DNA from: an uncultured bacterium
GTDB taxonomy: Bacteria > Bacillota > Clostridia > Lachnospirales > Lachnospiraceae
Length of the DNA: 40,773 nucleotides
Assembly: GCA_945949875.1 (NCBI GenBank)
Contig: CAMFGH010000014.1
Coordinates: 1 to 40,773, forward strand
Reading direction: 5' to 3'
The notes under the pieces were generated by a model that was given only the letters and a program-made list of their open reading frames with translations, ran no database searches and was not told the DNA's origin. Positions 1 through 8,258 of the stretch are shown piece after piece; within the stretch, counting starts at the first letter, position 1, and each line of letters begins with the position of its first letter. The translations under genes and the position numbers were made by a program.

Positions 1-1416
1 GAAGTGATGACTTCCAAAGAAACCAGAGAAGATGTACGTCTGAAATATCGTTATCTGGACCTGAGAAATACCAAAGTAAAGGACAACATTATTTTCCGTT
101 CCAAAGTCATCAGCTTCCTGCGTGAAAAAATGACAGAAATGGGATTTTTAGAGATTCAGACTCCTATTTTATGTGCATCCTCACCGGAAGGCGCAAGGGA
201 CTATATTGTTCCGTCCAGAAAATTCAAAGGCAAATTCTATGCTTTGCCACAGGCACCGCAGCAGTATAAACAGCTTCTGATGGTATCCGGATTTGATAAA
301 TATTTCCAGATTGCACCCTGCTTCCGTGATGAAGATGCCAGAGCAGACCGTTCTCCGGGTGAATTCTATCAGCTGGACTTTGAAATGAGCTTTGCTACCC
401 AGGAAGATGTATTTAAAGTAGGGGAAGAAATCCTGACAGCAACCTTCAATAAGTTTGCTCCGGAAGGTGCAGTGGTAACACAGGCTCCTTACCCTATCAT
501 CAGCTACAAACAGGCTATGTTAGAGTTTGGTACAGATAAACCGGACCTTCGTAATCCACTTCGTATTATGGATGTAACAGATTTCTTCCAGAAATGTACT
601 TTCAAACCATTTATGAAGAAAACCGTTCGTGCTATTAAAGTGCACGCAGATATGTCCAAAGGCTTCCATGAGAAACTGCTCAGCTTTGCTACTTCCATTG
701 GTATGGGCGGACTTGGCTACCTGGAAGTGTTGGAAGACTTATCCTATAAAGGACCTATTGATAAATTTATTCCGGAAGAATATAAGAAGGAATTGCTTGA
801 TCTGGCCGGACTTGTGGCAGGCGATACCATCTTCTTTATCGCAGACAAAGAAGAAAAAGCAAACCTGTTTGCCGGACAGCTTCGTACTGAACTGGGAAAA
901 CGTCTTGACTTGATCGAAAAGAATGCATTCCGTTTCTGTTATGTCAATGACTTTCCGATGTTTGAAAGAGATCCGGAAACCAAACAGCTGGGCTTTACAC
1001 ACAACCCATTCTCCATGCCACAGGGTGGTCTGAAGGCATTGGAAGAGGAAGATCCATTATCTATTCTTGCTTATCAGTATGATATCGTATGTAACGGTGT
1101 GGAATTATCCTCCGGTGCAGTTCGTAACCATGATATCGACATTATGAGAAAAGCCTTCGCGATGGCAGGATATGATGAAGAAACACTGGAAAATAAATTT
1201 GGTGCTTTGTATCAGGCGTTCCAGTTTGGTGCACCACCACATGCCGGTATGGCGCCGGGCGTGGACCGTATGATCATGCTGCTTCGTGAAGAAGAAAATA
1301 TCAGAGAGGTTATCGCATTCCCTATGAACGGAAATGCACAGGATCTGATGTGTGGCGCTCCAAACGATGTGACAGAAATGCAACTTAGAGAGGTTCACAT
1401 CAAAGTTCGCGACTAA
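1..1416 (+). CDS. aspS: Aspartate-tRNA ligase (AspRS), 5' end cut off by the window
   Basis: Class II aminoacyl-tRNA synthetase charging tRNA with aspartate in the cytoplasm. The frame is open from the first base, and 471 residues are visible; bacterial AspRS is usually about 590, so the N-terminal OB-fold anticodon-binding domain lies upstream of the window. Visible are the REDVRLKYRYLDLRN linker, motif 2 with FRDEDARADRSPGEFYQLDFE, the GAD-type insertion typical of bacterial AspRS in the middle (around GMGGLGYLEV), and motif 3 near GMAPGVDRMIMLL. The GTG and ATG codons near base 4 to 9 are internal, not the real start. The gene is followed by gatCAB, so this AspRS may also misacylate tRNA-Asn for transamidation; the residues that would decide this lie in the missing N-terminal domain. 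Confidence 0.96.
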   Translation, partial: EVMTSKETREDVRLKYRYLDLRNTKVKDNIIFRSKVISFLREKMTEMGFLEIQTPILCASSPEGARDYIVPSRKFKGKFYALPQAPQQYKQLLMVSGFDKYFQIAPCFRDEDARADRSPGEFYQLDFEMSFATQEDVFKVGEEILTATFNKFAPEGAVVTQAPYPIISYKQAMLEFGTDKPDLRNPLRIMDVTDFFQKCTFKPFMKKTVRAIKVHADMSKGFHEKLLSFATSIGMGGLGYLEVLEDLSYKGPIDKFIPEEYKKELLDLAGLVAGDTIFFIADKEEKANLFAGQLRTELGKRLDLIEKNAFRFCYVNDFPMFERDPETKQLGFTHNPFSMPQGGLKALEEEDPLSILAYQYDIVCNGVELSSGAVRNHDIDIMRKAFAMAGYDEETLENKFGALYQAFQFGAPPHAGMAPGVDRMIMLLREEENIREVIAFPMNGNAQDLMCGAPNDVTEMQLREVHIKVRD

Positions 1417-1437
1417 TTGAGATTTTGATAACAATCC

Positions 1438-1475
1438 CCATGATTTCCCAGGACTTTTCCTGCTATAAATCATGG
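1438..1475. other. Nested hairpin after aspS
   Basis: Nine-base arms CCATGATTT and AAATCATGG enclose a second small stem (CAGGA/TCCTG). There is no clear T-run after it, so it is a weak candidate for an aspS terminator or an RNA-processing/stability hairpin. It lies in the 323-base gap between aspS and gatC together with the larger inverted repeat at 1501-1697. Confidence 0.35.
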
Positions 1476-1500
1476 AAGTGCGAATGATAAGAAAATGTGA

Positions 1501-1697
1501 ATATGTCAGCTCTCATAGTTCTCGCTTCAGTCACTTGAAAAACGCCAGCACTTTGAGTTTTTGAGTGACCATGAAAACAAAGGCTGTGCCTGCACAGTTA
1601 TTTGATTTCATGGTCACGATGAAAACTCATTAGTACTGCTGCGTTTTTCACGTAGCGAGAGCGTGACTGAAGGGGAACTGATGAGATGCTGACATAT
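1501..1697. repeat. Large imperfect inverted repeat (about 197 bp) before gatC
   Basis: The left arm begins ATATGTCAGC (1501) and the right arm ends GCTGACATAT (1697). Between them, matching blocks appear in order: CTCAT, CTTCAGTCAC, TGAAAAACG, GAGTTTT and GTGACCATGAAA pair with their reverse complements in the right arm. The tip carries a perfect small hairpin, CTGTGC-CT-GCACAG (1584-1597). The whole could fold as one long bulged hairpin. No open frame of note is inside, so this looks like a non-coding intergenic element (MITE-like or a structured RNA). It fills most of the gap between aspS and gatC. Confidence 0.7.
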
Positions 1698-1739
1698 GTA
1701 CGGATTTTCATATTTAATGATTCAAGAAAGGAAAATATC

Positions 1740-2030
1740 ATGGCAAATATCATTTCCGACGAAACGATTGAATACGTTGGCATTTTGGCCAAATTAGAAT
1801 TATCTGCTGAAGAAAAAGAAGAAGCCAAGAAAGATATGGGACGTATGCTGGATTATATCGATCAGCTGAATGAACTGGATACTACCGGTGTAGAGCCTAT
1901 GTCGCATGTTTTCCCGGTGCAGAATGTGTTCCGTGAAGATGTGGTGACGAACGGTGATGGTACGGAAGATACCCTGAAAAATGCCCCCAGTGAAAAAGAC
2001 AGTATGTATGTGGTTCCACCTACATTCTAA
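1740..2030 (+). CDS. gatC: Asp-tRNA(Asn)/Glu-tRNA(Gln) amidotransferase subunit C
   Basis: The 96-residue small subunit of the GatCAB amidotransferase, which converts misacylated Asp-tRNA(Asn) or Glu-tRNA(Gln) to the amide form. GatC is a belt around the GatA-GatB interface. The start at MANIISDE has an AAAGGAAA ribosome site; an in-frame ATG at 1686 would add 18 residues that run back into the inverted repeat and do not fit the family. Recognisable features are the [14 protein letters not shown] helix, the conserved [12 protein letters not shown] segment, and the C-terminal VEPMSH...LREDV-like part (here FREDVVTN). The length is typical. It heads the gatC-gatA-gatB order. Confidence 0.95.
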   Translation: MANIISDETIEYVGILAKLELSAEEKEEAKKDMGRMLDYIDQLNELDTTGVEPMSHVFPVQNVFREDVVTNGDGTEDTLKNAPSEKDSMYVVPPTF

Positions 2031-2051
2031 CATGGAGGCGTCGATTAAAGG

Positions 2052-2131
2052 TATCTGATGAAGATATCATATAAGAATATCAGACGTAGTTATCCGTTGA
2101 AGATATCAGACAGAGATATGGGATGGAGATA
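2052..2131 (+). repeat. Degenerate repeats in the gatA leader
   Basis: The 107 bases between gatC and gatA hold several variants of a GAAGATATCAGA-like word: at about 2059, 2073, 2100 and 2114, with a TATC(T)GATGAAGATATCA first copy. Spacing is irregular (roughly 20-26 bases). The stretch is purine-rich and ends in the GGATGGAG ribosome site of gatA. It belongs with the other leader repeats in this window. Confidence 0.45.
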
Positions 2132-2137
2132 ATAAAT

Positions 2138-3592
2138 ATGAGTATTTTGGATTATACCGCTGTAGAATTGGCGGCAAAGATCAAAGCAGGTGAAGTAACT
2201 GCTGTGCAGGCTATGCAGGCAGTTCTGGATAGAATAGATGAAGTAGAAGAAACGTATCATTGCTATGTGACCCTTGATAAAGAAGCAGCAATGAAAAAGG
2301 CGGAGGAAGTACAGACAAAAATCGAAGCAGGAGAACTGACAGGGCCACTGGCCGGTGTACCGGTTGCCATCAAGGACAACATGTGCACCAAGGATGTGCT
2401 GACTACATGCTCTTCTAAAATACTGAGCAATTTTGTTCCTACCTTTTCTTCCCAGGCTGTTCTGGATCTGGAAGCAGCCGGTGCGGTGATGATCGGTAAA
2501 ACAAATATGGACGAATTTGCCATGGGCTCTACTACAGAGACTTCCTATTATGGACCAACAAAGAATCCAGTGAACCCGGAACATGTACCGGGCGGTTCTT
2601 CCGGGGGCTCTGCAGCAGCAGTGGCAGCAAAGGAATGTTTTATGGCACTGGGTTCCGATACAGGCGGCTCCATCAGACAGCCTGCATCCTACTGCGGCGT
2701 TGTGGGAATGAAGCCAACATACGGAACCGTTTCCCGTTATGGATTGATCGCCTATGGTTCTTCTCTGGATCAGATCGGACCTTTAACCAGGGATGTAACC
2801 GATGCAGCTACCATTTTGGAAGTGATTGCTACCCATGATCCGAAGGATTCCACTTCCATGAAACGGGAAGAGACCGATTTTACCAGTGCTCTTGTAAAAG
2901 ACGTAAAAGGCATGAAAATCGGTATTCCCAGAGACTATCTCCGGGAAGGTCTGGAAGAAGAAGTAAAAGATGCTGTGCTGGCAGCAGCAGAAATGCTGAA
3001 AGCAGCCGGAGCAGAGGTGGAAGAATTTGACCTGGGTATGGTGGAATATGCCATTCCTGCATACTATACCATTGCAACAGCAGAAGCCAGCTCCAACCTG
3101 GAGCGTTTCGATGGCATCAAATATGGTTACCGTACCGAAGAGTATGAGGGCCTTCACAATATGTATAAAAAGACCCGTTCCGAAGGCTTTGGTCCGGAGG
3201 TAAAACGAAGAATCATGCTGGGGTCTTTTGTACTCAGCTCCGGATATTATGATGCTTACTATTTGAAAGCATTAAGGACCAAGGCGCTGATCAAAAAAGC
3301 CTTTGATGATGCTTTTGCAAAATATGATGTGATTTTAGGACCGGTGGCACCAACCACAGCACCAAAGCTGGGCGAAAGCTTATCCGATCCGCTGAAGATG
3401 TATTTAAGTGACATTTATACGATTTCCGTCAATCTGGCAGGCCTTCCGGGTATTTCCTTACCCTGTGGAAAAGACAGTAAGGGACTTCCAATCGGTCTGC
3501 AGCTGATCGGAGACTGTTTCGCAGAAAAGAAACTGATCCGCACAGCATATACCTTTGAACAGTTATACAAAGAAGCAGGGAAGGAGGCATAA
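2138..3592 (+). CDS. gatA: Asp-tRNA(Asn)/Glu-tRNA(Gln) amidotransferase subunit A
   Basis: Amidase-signature enzyme that frees ammonia from glutamine for the transamidation carried out on GatB. It has 484 residues, the usual length. The Ser-cis-Ser-Lys catalytic set is visible: Lys79 in VAIKDN, Ser154 in GGSSGGS and Ser178 in GSDTGGSIRQP. The start at MSILDYTA is chosen because GGATGGAG stands about ten bases upstream; an in-frame ATG at 2123 overlaps that ribosome site and would add five residues. The gene ends three bases before gatB, whose ribosome site AAGGAGG lies inside the gatA 3' end, indicating translational coupling. Confidence 0.97.
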   Translation: MSILDYTAVELAAKIKAGEVTAVQAMQAVLDRIDEVEETYHCYVTLDKEAAMKKAEEVQTKIEAGELTGPLAGVPVAIKDNMCTKDVLTTCSSKILSNFVPTFSSQAVLDLEAAGAVMIGKTNMDEFAMGSTTETSYYGPTKNPVNPEHVPGGSSGGSAAAVAAKECFMALGSDTGGSIRQPASYCGVVGMKPTYGTVSRYGLIAYGSSLDQIGPLTRDVTDAATILEVIATHDPKDSTSMKREETDFTSALVKDVKGMKIGIPRDYLREGLEEEVKDAVLAAAEMLKAAGAEVEEFDLGMVEYAIPAYYTIATAEASSNLERFDGIKYGYRTEEYEGLHNMYKKTRSEGFGPEVKRRIMLGSFVLSSGYYDAYYLKALRTKALIKKAFDDAFAKYDVILGPVAPTTAPKLGESLSDPLKMYLSDIYTISVNLAGLPGISLPCGKDSKGLPIGLQLIGDCFAEKKLIRTAYTFEQLYKEAGKEA

Positions 3593-3595
3593 GAG

Positions 3596-5032
3596 ATGGC
3601 AAAAGAATACGAAACCGTCATAGGTCTGGAAGTGCATGTAGAACTGGCTACCAAGACCAAAATTTTCTGTGGCTGCTCCACTGCTTTCGGAGGCAGTCCA
3701 AACAGCCATACCTGCCCGGTATGTACCGGTATGCCCGGTTCTTTGCCGGTACTGAACAAACAGGTTCTGGAATATGCCATTGCAGTAGGCCTTGCAACCA
3801 ACTGTGACATTACCAGATACGCCAAATTTGACCGGAAAAATTATTTCTATCCGGATAACCCGCAGAACTATCAGATCTCCCAGCTGTATCTGCCTATCTG
3901 CAGAAACGGAAAGGTTGAGATCGAAACAGAGGCCGGAAAGAAATTTGTGGGAATCCATGAAATCCATATGGAAGAGGATGCCGGAAAGCTGGTTCATGAT
4001 GAATGGGAAGAATGTTCTCTGGTGGACTATAACCGTTCCGGTGTACCGCTGATTGAAATCGTATCAGAACCGGATATGCGCAGTGCAGAGGAAGTCATTG
4101 CTTATCTGGAAAAGCTTCGTATGATCGTGCAGTATCTGGGTGCCTCTGATTGTAAATTACAGGAAGGCTCCATGCGTGCAGACGTGAATCTGTCTGTTCG
4201 TGAAAAAGGTGCCACAGAATTCGGCACCAGAACCGAAATGAAAAACTTAAACTCCTTTACTGCCATTTCCCATGCCATTGAAGGTGAAAAACAGCGTCAG
4301 ATCGACCTCATCGAAGCAGGGGAAAAGGTGATTCAGGAAACCAGAAGATGGGATGATACCAAGGGTGCATCCTATGCCATGAGAAGCAAAGAGGATGCCC
4401 AGGATTACCGTTATTTCCCGGACCCTGATCTGGTTCCGGTATCTGTCAGTGAAGAAATGCTGGAGGAAATCCGTGCAAAACAGCCGGAATTCCGTCCGGA
4501 AAAAATGGCCCGTTATAAAGAAGAGTACGATATTCCGGAATATGATATTGAAATCATTACCGGTACAAAACGTATGGCTGATATCTTTGAAGCTACGGTT
4601 GCAATTTGTGGCCAGCCAAAGAAGGTTTCCAACTGGCTTATGGTGGAAACACTGCGTCTGTTAAAAGAAAACAGCATGGATCCGGAAGATATTCGCTTCT
4701 CACCGGAACATCTGGCAGCTATCATTGAGATGGTAGATAAGAAGGAAATCAATGGTTCCGTTGCCAAGGAAGTCTTTGAACTGGTATTTAAAGAGGATAT
4801 TGATCCAAGAGCTTATGTTGAGGAAAAAGGATTAAAGACTGTAAATGACGAAGGTGCTCTCCGCAGTACCATTGAAGAGGTTGTGAAAAACAATCCGCAA
4901 TCCGTGGAAGATTATCATAACGGAAAGCAGAAAGCCATTGGATTCCTGGTTGGACAGACCATGAAGGCTATGCAGGGCAAGGCTGATCCGGGCATGGTAA
5001 ATCAGATTTTGAAGGAATTGTTGGATGCGTAA
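3596..5032 (+). CDS. gatB: Asp-tRNA(Asn)/Glu-tRNA(Gln) amidotransferase subunit B
   Basis: The 478-residue kinase/tRNA-binding subunit, which activates the aspartyl or glutamyl side chain on tRNA with ATP and accepts ammonia channelled from GatA. The N-terminus has the family signature IGLEVHVEL and four Cys placed for zinc (Cys25, Cys27, Cys40, Cys43, in CGCS and CPVC). Further motifs are DYNRSGVPLIEIVSEPD and MRADVNLSV, and the C-terminal helical/YqeY-like tail ends around MVNQILKELL. The start ATG lies four bases after the gatA stop with AAGGAGG in front. The length and all motifs look intact. Confidence 0.97.
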   Translation: MAKEYETVIGLEVHVELATKTKIFCGCSTAFGGSPNSHTCPVCTGMPGSLPVLNKQVLEYAIAVGLATNCDITRYAKFDRKNYFYPDNPQNYQISQLYLPICRNGKVEIETEAGKKFVGIHEIHMEEDAGKLVHDEWEECSLVDYNRSGVPLIEIVSEPDMRSAEEVIAYLEKLRMIVQYLGASDCKLQEGSMRADVNLSVREKGATEFGTRTEMKNLNSFTAISHAIEGEKQRQIDLIEAGEKVIQETRRWDDTKGASYAMRSKEDAQDYRYFPDPDLVPVSVSEEMLEEIRAKQPEFRPEKMARYKEEYDIPEYDIEIITGTKRMADIFEATVAICGQPKKVSNWLMVETLRLLKENSMDPEDIRFSPEHLAAIIEMVDKKEINGSVAKEVFELVFKEDIDPRAYVEEKGLKTVNDEGALRSTIEEVVKNNPQSVEDYHNGKQKAIGFLVGQTMKAMQGKADPGMVNQILKELLDA

Positions 5033-5063
5033 CCACGACGATTGCTCCAAGTACTGATGTTAC

Positions 5064-5157
5064 CGCTGGGCACGCTCTCGCTGCGTTGCCACTCGTAGCG
5101 GCGCATAAGTGGCTAAAATACAGCCGCTAAACGCCGACGGTGGCAAAGCACCCAGCG
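5064..5157. repeat. Imperfect inverted repeat (94 bp) between gatB and maf
   Basis: Three perfect 7-base blocks of the left arm, CGCTGGG (5064), TTGCCAC (5086) and TAGCGGC (5096), find their complements in mirror order at GCCGCTA (5123), GTGGCAA (5140) and CCCAGCG (5151), with unequal internal bulges. The left arm contains CACGCTCTCGCTGCG, close to the complement of CGTAGCGAGAGCGTG in the right arm of the element at 1501-1697. No T-run follows. It may be a structured 3' end of the gat transcript or a member of a small repeat family. Confidence 0.6.
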
Positions 5158-5237
5158 TGCAATATAGTGAAATGTCACAAGGTCAGATGATCAGGCAAAT
5201 GTTAGCAGTTGGGAATAGAGAAGAGAGGGGAAGTATT

Positions 5238-5825
5238 TTGAAACAGATCATACTGGCTTCCGCATCCCCGAGAAGAAAAGAATTGCTGGAGCAGCTTGGC
5301 TTGTCTTTTGAGATTATGCCAAGTCATAAAGAAGAAATTGTCACCACAACGCTTCCGGCGGATGTGGTGATTGAATTATCCAAGCAGAAAGCAAAAGACA
5401 TCTGGGGGCAGTTGGAAGAACGACAGGAAGATATTTTAGTGATAGGTGCCGATACCATTGTAGCCTTAGAAGGTGAGATACTTGGAAAACCAAAGGATTT
5501 TCAGGATGCCCAGGATATGCTGGCAAAGCTGTCAGGGAAAGAGCATCAGGTGTATACCGGAGTGACCATGCTTTGGATTACTGCAGATGGAAAACAGGAA
5601 GAGTATTCCTTTTATGTATGTACCGGTGTAGCAATGTATCGCATTGGCAGAGCAGAGATCATGGATTATGTATTTGGTGGTGAACCCATGGACAAAGCAG
5701 GAGCTTACGCGATTCAGGGACAGGGTGCCAAATTCATCAAATCCGTCCGTGGAGAATACAGCAACGTGGTGGGGCTCCCTATCGGGAGACTTTATCAGGA
5801 AATGAAAGCCTGGGATCTGCTGTGA
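5238..5825 (+). CDS. maf: Maf-family nucleoside triphosphate pyrophosphatase
   Basis: House-cleaning enzyme that hydrolyses non-canonical or modified nucleoside triphosphates to monophosphates in the cytoplasm. The conserved N-terminus IILASASPRRKELL and the active-site IGADTIV and GKPKDFQDA segments are present, and GGEPMDKAGAYAIQG and YSNVVGLPIGRL near the end match the family. I chose TTG at 5238 as start because it places the protein start two residues before IILASASPRR and gives 195 residues, the family length, with AGAGGGGAAG just upstream. The frame is open further upstream to a GTG at 5109 inside the inverted repeat, which would add 43 residues with no similarity I recognise. Confidence 0.9.
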   Translation: MKQIILASASPRRKELLEQLGLSFEIMPSHKEEIVTTTLPADVVIELSKQKAKDIWGQLEERQEDILVIGADTIVALEGEILGKPKDFQDAQDMLAKLSGKEHQVYTGVTMLWITADGKQEEYSFYVCTGVAMYRIGRAEIMDYVFGGEPMDKAGAYAIQGQGAKFIKSVRGEYSNVVGLPIGRLYQEMKAWDLL

Positions 5826-5878
5826 TTTCGGATTGTATCAGGAGCGGAAAGCCTGGGATCTGCTATGATTCCGGATGT
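5793..5878 (+). repeat. 43-bp tandem duplication of the maf 3' end
   Basis: Bases 5793-5835 and 5836-5878 are imperfect copies (36 of 43 positions agree by eye). Both begin TATCAGGA and contain AAAGCCTGGGATCTGCT. The first copy includes the last codons and stop of maf; the second is non-coding and lies before the ribosome site of the next gene. The 43-base period is not a multiple of three. Confidence 0.8.
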
Positions 5879-5923
5879 TTGGAAAGTGGCAGATATTTGT
5901 TTTGTTCAGAAAGGAGAAGGAGT

Positions 5924-6424
5924 ATGAGCGATTCTTATGTAGAATGTCTGGTTGAAAAAGAAAATACAGGAGCCATGGCAGCACTGAAATATGTATGTGT
6001 ACTTTTGGCAGTGGCCAGTTTTCTTCTCACAACAGTAATGGGTAGTGCGGTAGGATTTTTGGGAGTCATTGGATTTGCAGTGCTTGCCTATTTTTGTCAT
6101 AGGAACAGTGCAGTGGAATATGAGTACCTATATGTGGACAGGACTATTGTTGTGGACAAGATCACATGTAAAAGTAACCGGAAAAAGATGGGGGAATATG
6201 CTGTGGACGGAATCGAAATTTTCGCACCTGTCAAGTCCTGGCATTTAGGAGATTACAAAAACAGAAATTGCAGTGTAATGGATTATAGTATCGGTGTGGA
6301 AAAACAGCCTGACGAAAGATATGTCATTTATTATGAAGGGAATAAGAAACTGATTCTGTCACCTACCAAAGAATTTGTGGAGGCTGTAAAAAATGTTGCA
6401 CCACGAAAGGTTTTTATGGATTGA
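5924..6424 (+). CDS. Small membrane protein, DUF6106-like
   Basis: A 166-residue protein of unknown function. After a charged N-terminus (MSDSYVECLVEKENTG) there are two closely spaced hydrophobic segments, about residues 23-42 and 44-60, separated by a glycine-rich turn. A soluble C-terminal part of about 100 residues follows, rich in beta-type sequence and containing FAPVKSWHLGDYKN and YYEGNKKLILSPTKEF. This arrangement resembles the DUF6106 family of Lachnospiraceae, but that assignment is from memory and needs a profile search. The start ATG at 5924 follows AAAGGAGAAGGAG; an earlier in-frame start overlaps the maf stop and would add a segment derived from the duplicated maf end, so I reject it. 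Confidence 0.75.
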   Translation: MSDSYVECLVEKENTGAMAALKYVCVLLAVASFLLTTVMGSAVGFLGVIGFAVLAYFCHRNSAVEYEYLYVDRTIVVDKITCKSNRKKMGEYAVDGIEIFAPVKSWHLGDYKNRNCSVMDYSIGVEKQPDERYVIYYEGNKKLILSPTKEFVEAVKNVAPRKVFMD

Positions 6425-6449
6425 CAGAGTGCTGTATCTTTGCTAAACT
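6421..6449 (+). promoter_or_regulatory. Likely guaB promoter
   Basis: TTGACA (6421-6426), a 17-base spacer and TAAACT (6444-6449) form a good sigma-A promoter. The -35 box overlaps the stop codon of the preceding gene. Transcription would start near 6456 and give a leader of about 115 bases that consists largely of the repeats at 6463-6548. Confidence 0.6.
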
Positions 6450-6462
6450 TTATGAAATTTAG

Positions 6463-8029
<1,567 letters not shown>

Positions 8030-8064
8030 TCATATCTTATCTGTTTTTTCTTAACAAATTACAG

Positions 8065-8105
8065 CACCGGTTTTCCAGAATCATGTAGGGAAAACCGGTG
8101 TTTTC
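8065..8105 (+). terminator. Intrinsic terminator of guaB
   Basis: Perfect 12-base arms CACCGGTTTTCC (8065-8076) and GGAAAACCGGTG (8089-8100) are followed by TTTTCT. It lies 35 bases after the guaB stop. Confidence 0.9.
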
Positions 8106-8258
8106 TGTTGAAATGTCCCGAGATTTCTTTACAAATTAGCAGGAAAAATGTCGAGAGTTATGAGAATATAAGGGTTTCTACCGTTGCATATTATGTGAAC
8201 CATATGGTATGATAATTAGTAATTGGGATTATTTGGAGGTTTATTGGAGGATTACTTT

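Noticed and set aside
1105-1473. A 122-codon minus-strand frame at the aspS 3' end.
   Set aside because: No ribosome site or motif; it overlaps conserved AspRS motif 3.
8150-8220. GGGTTTCTACC followed by a small hairpin before the GGDEF-EAL gene, reminiscent of a purine riboswitch core.
   Set aside because: The P2 arm before the TTTCTACC block and the paired loop residues are missing, and the gene is not a purine gene. Probably chance.
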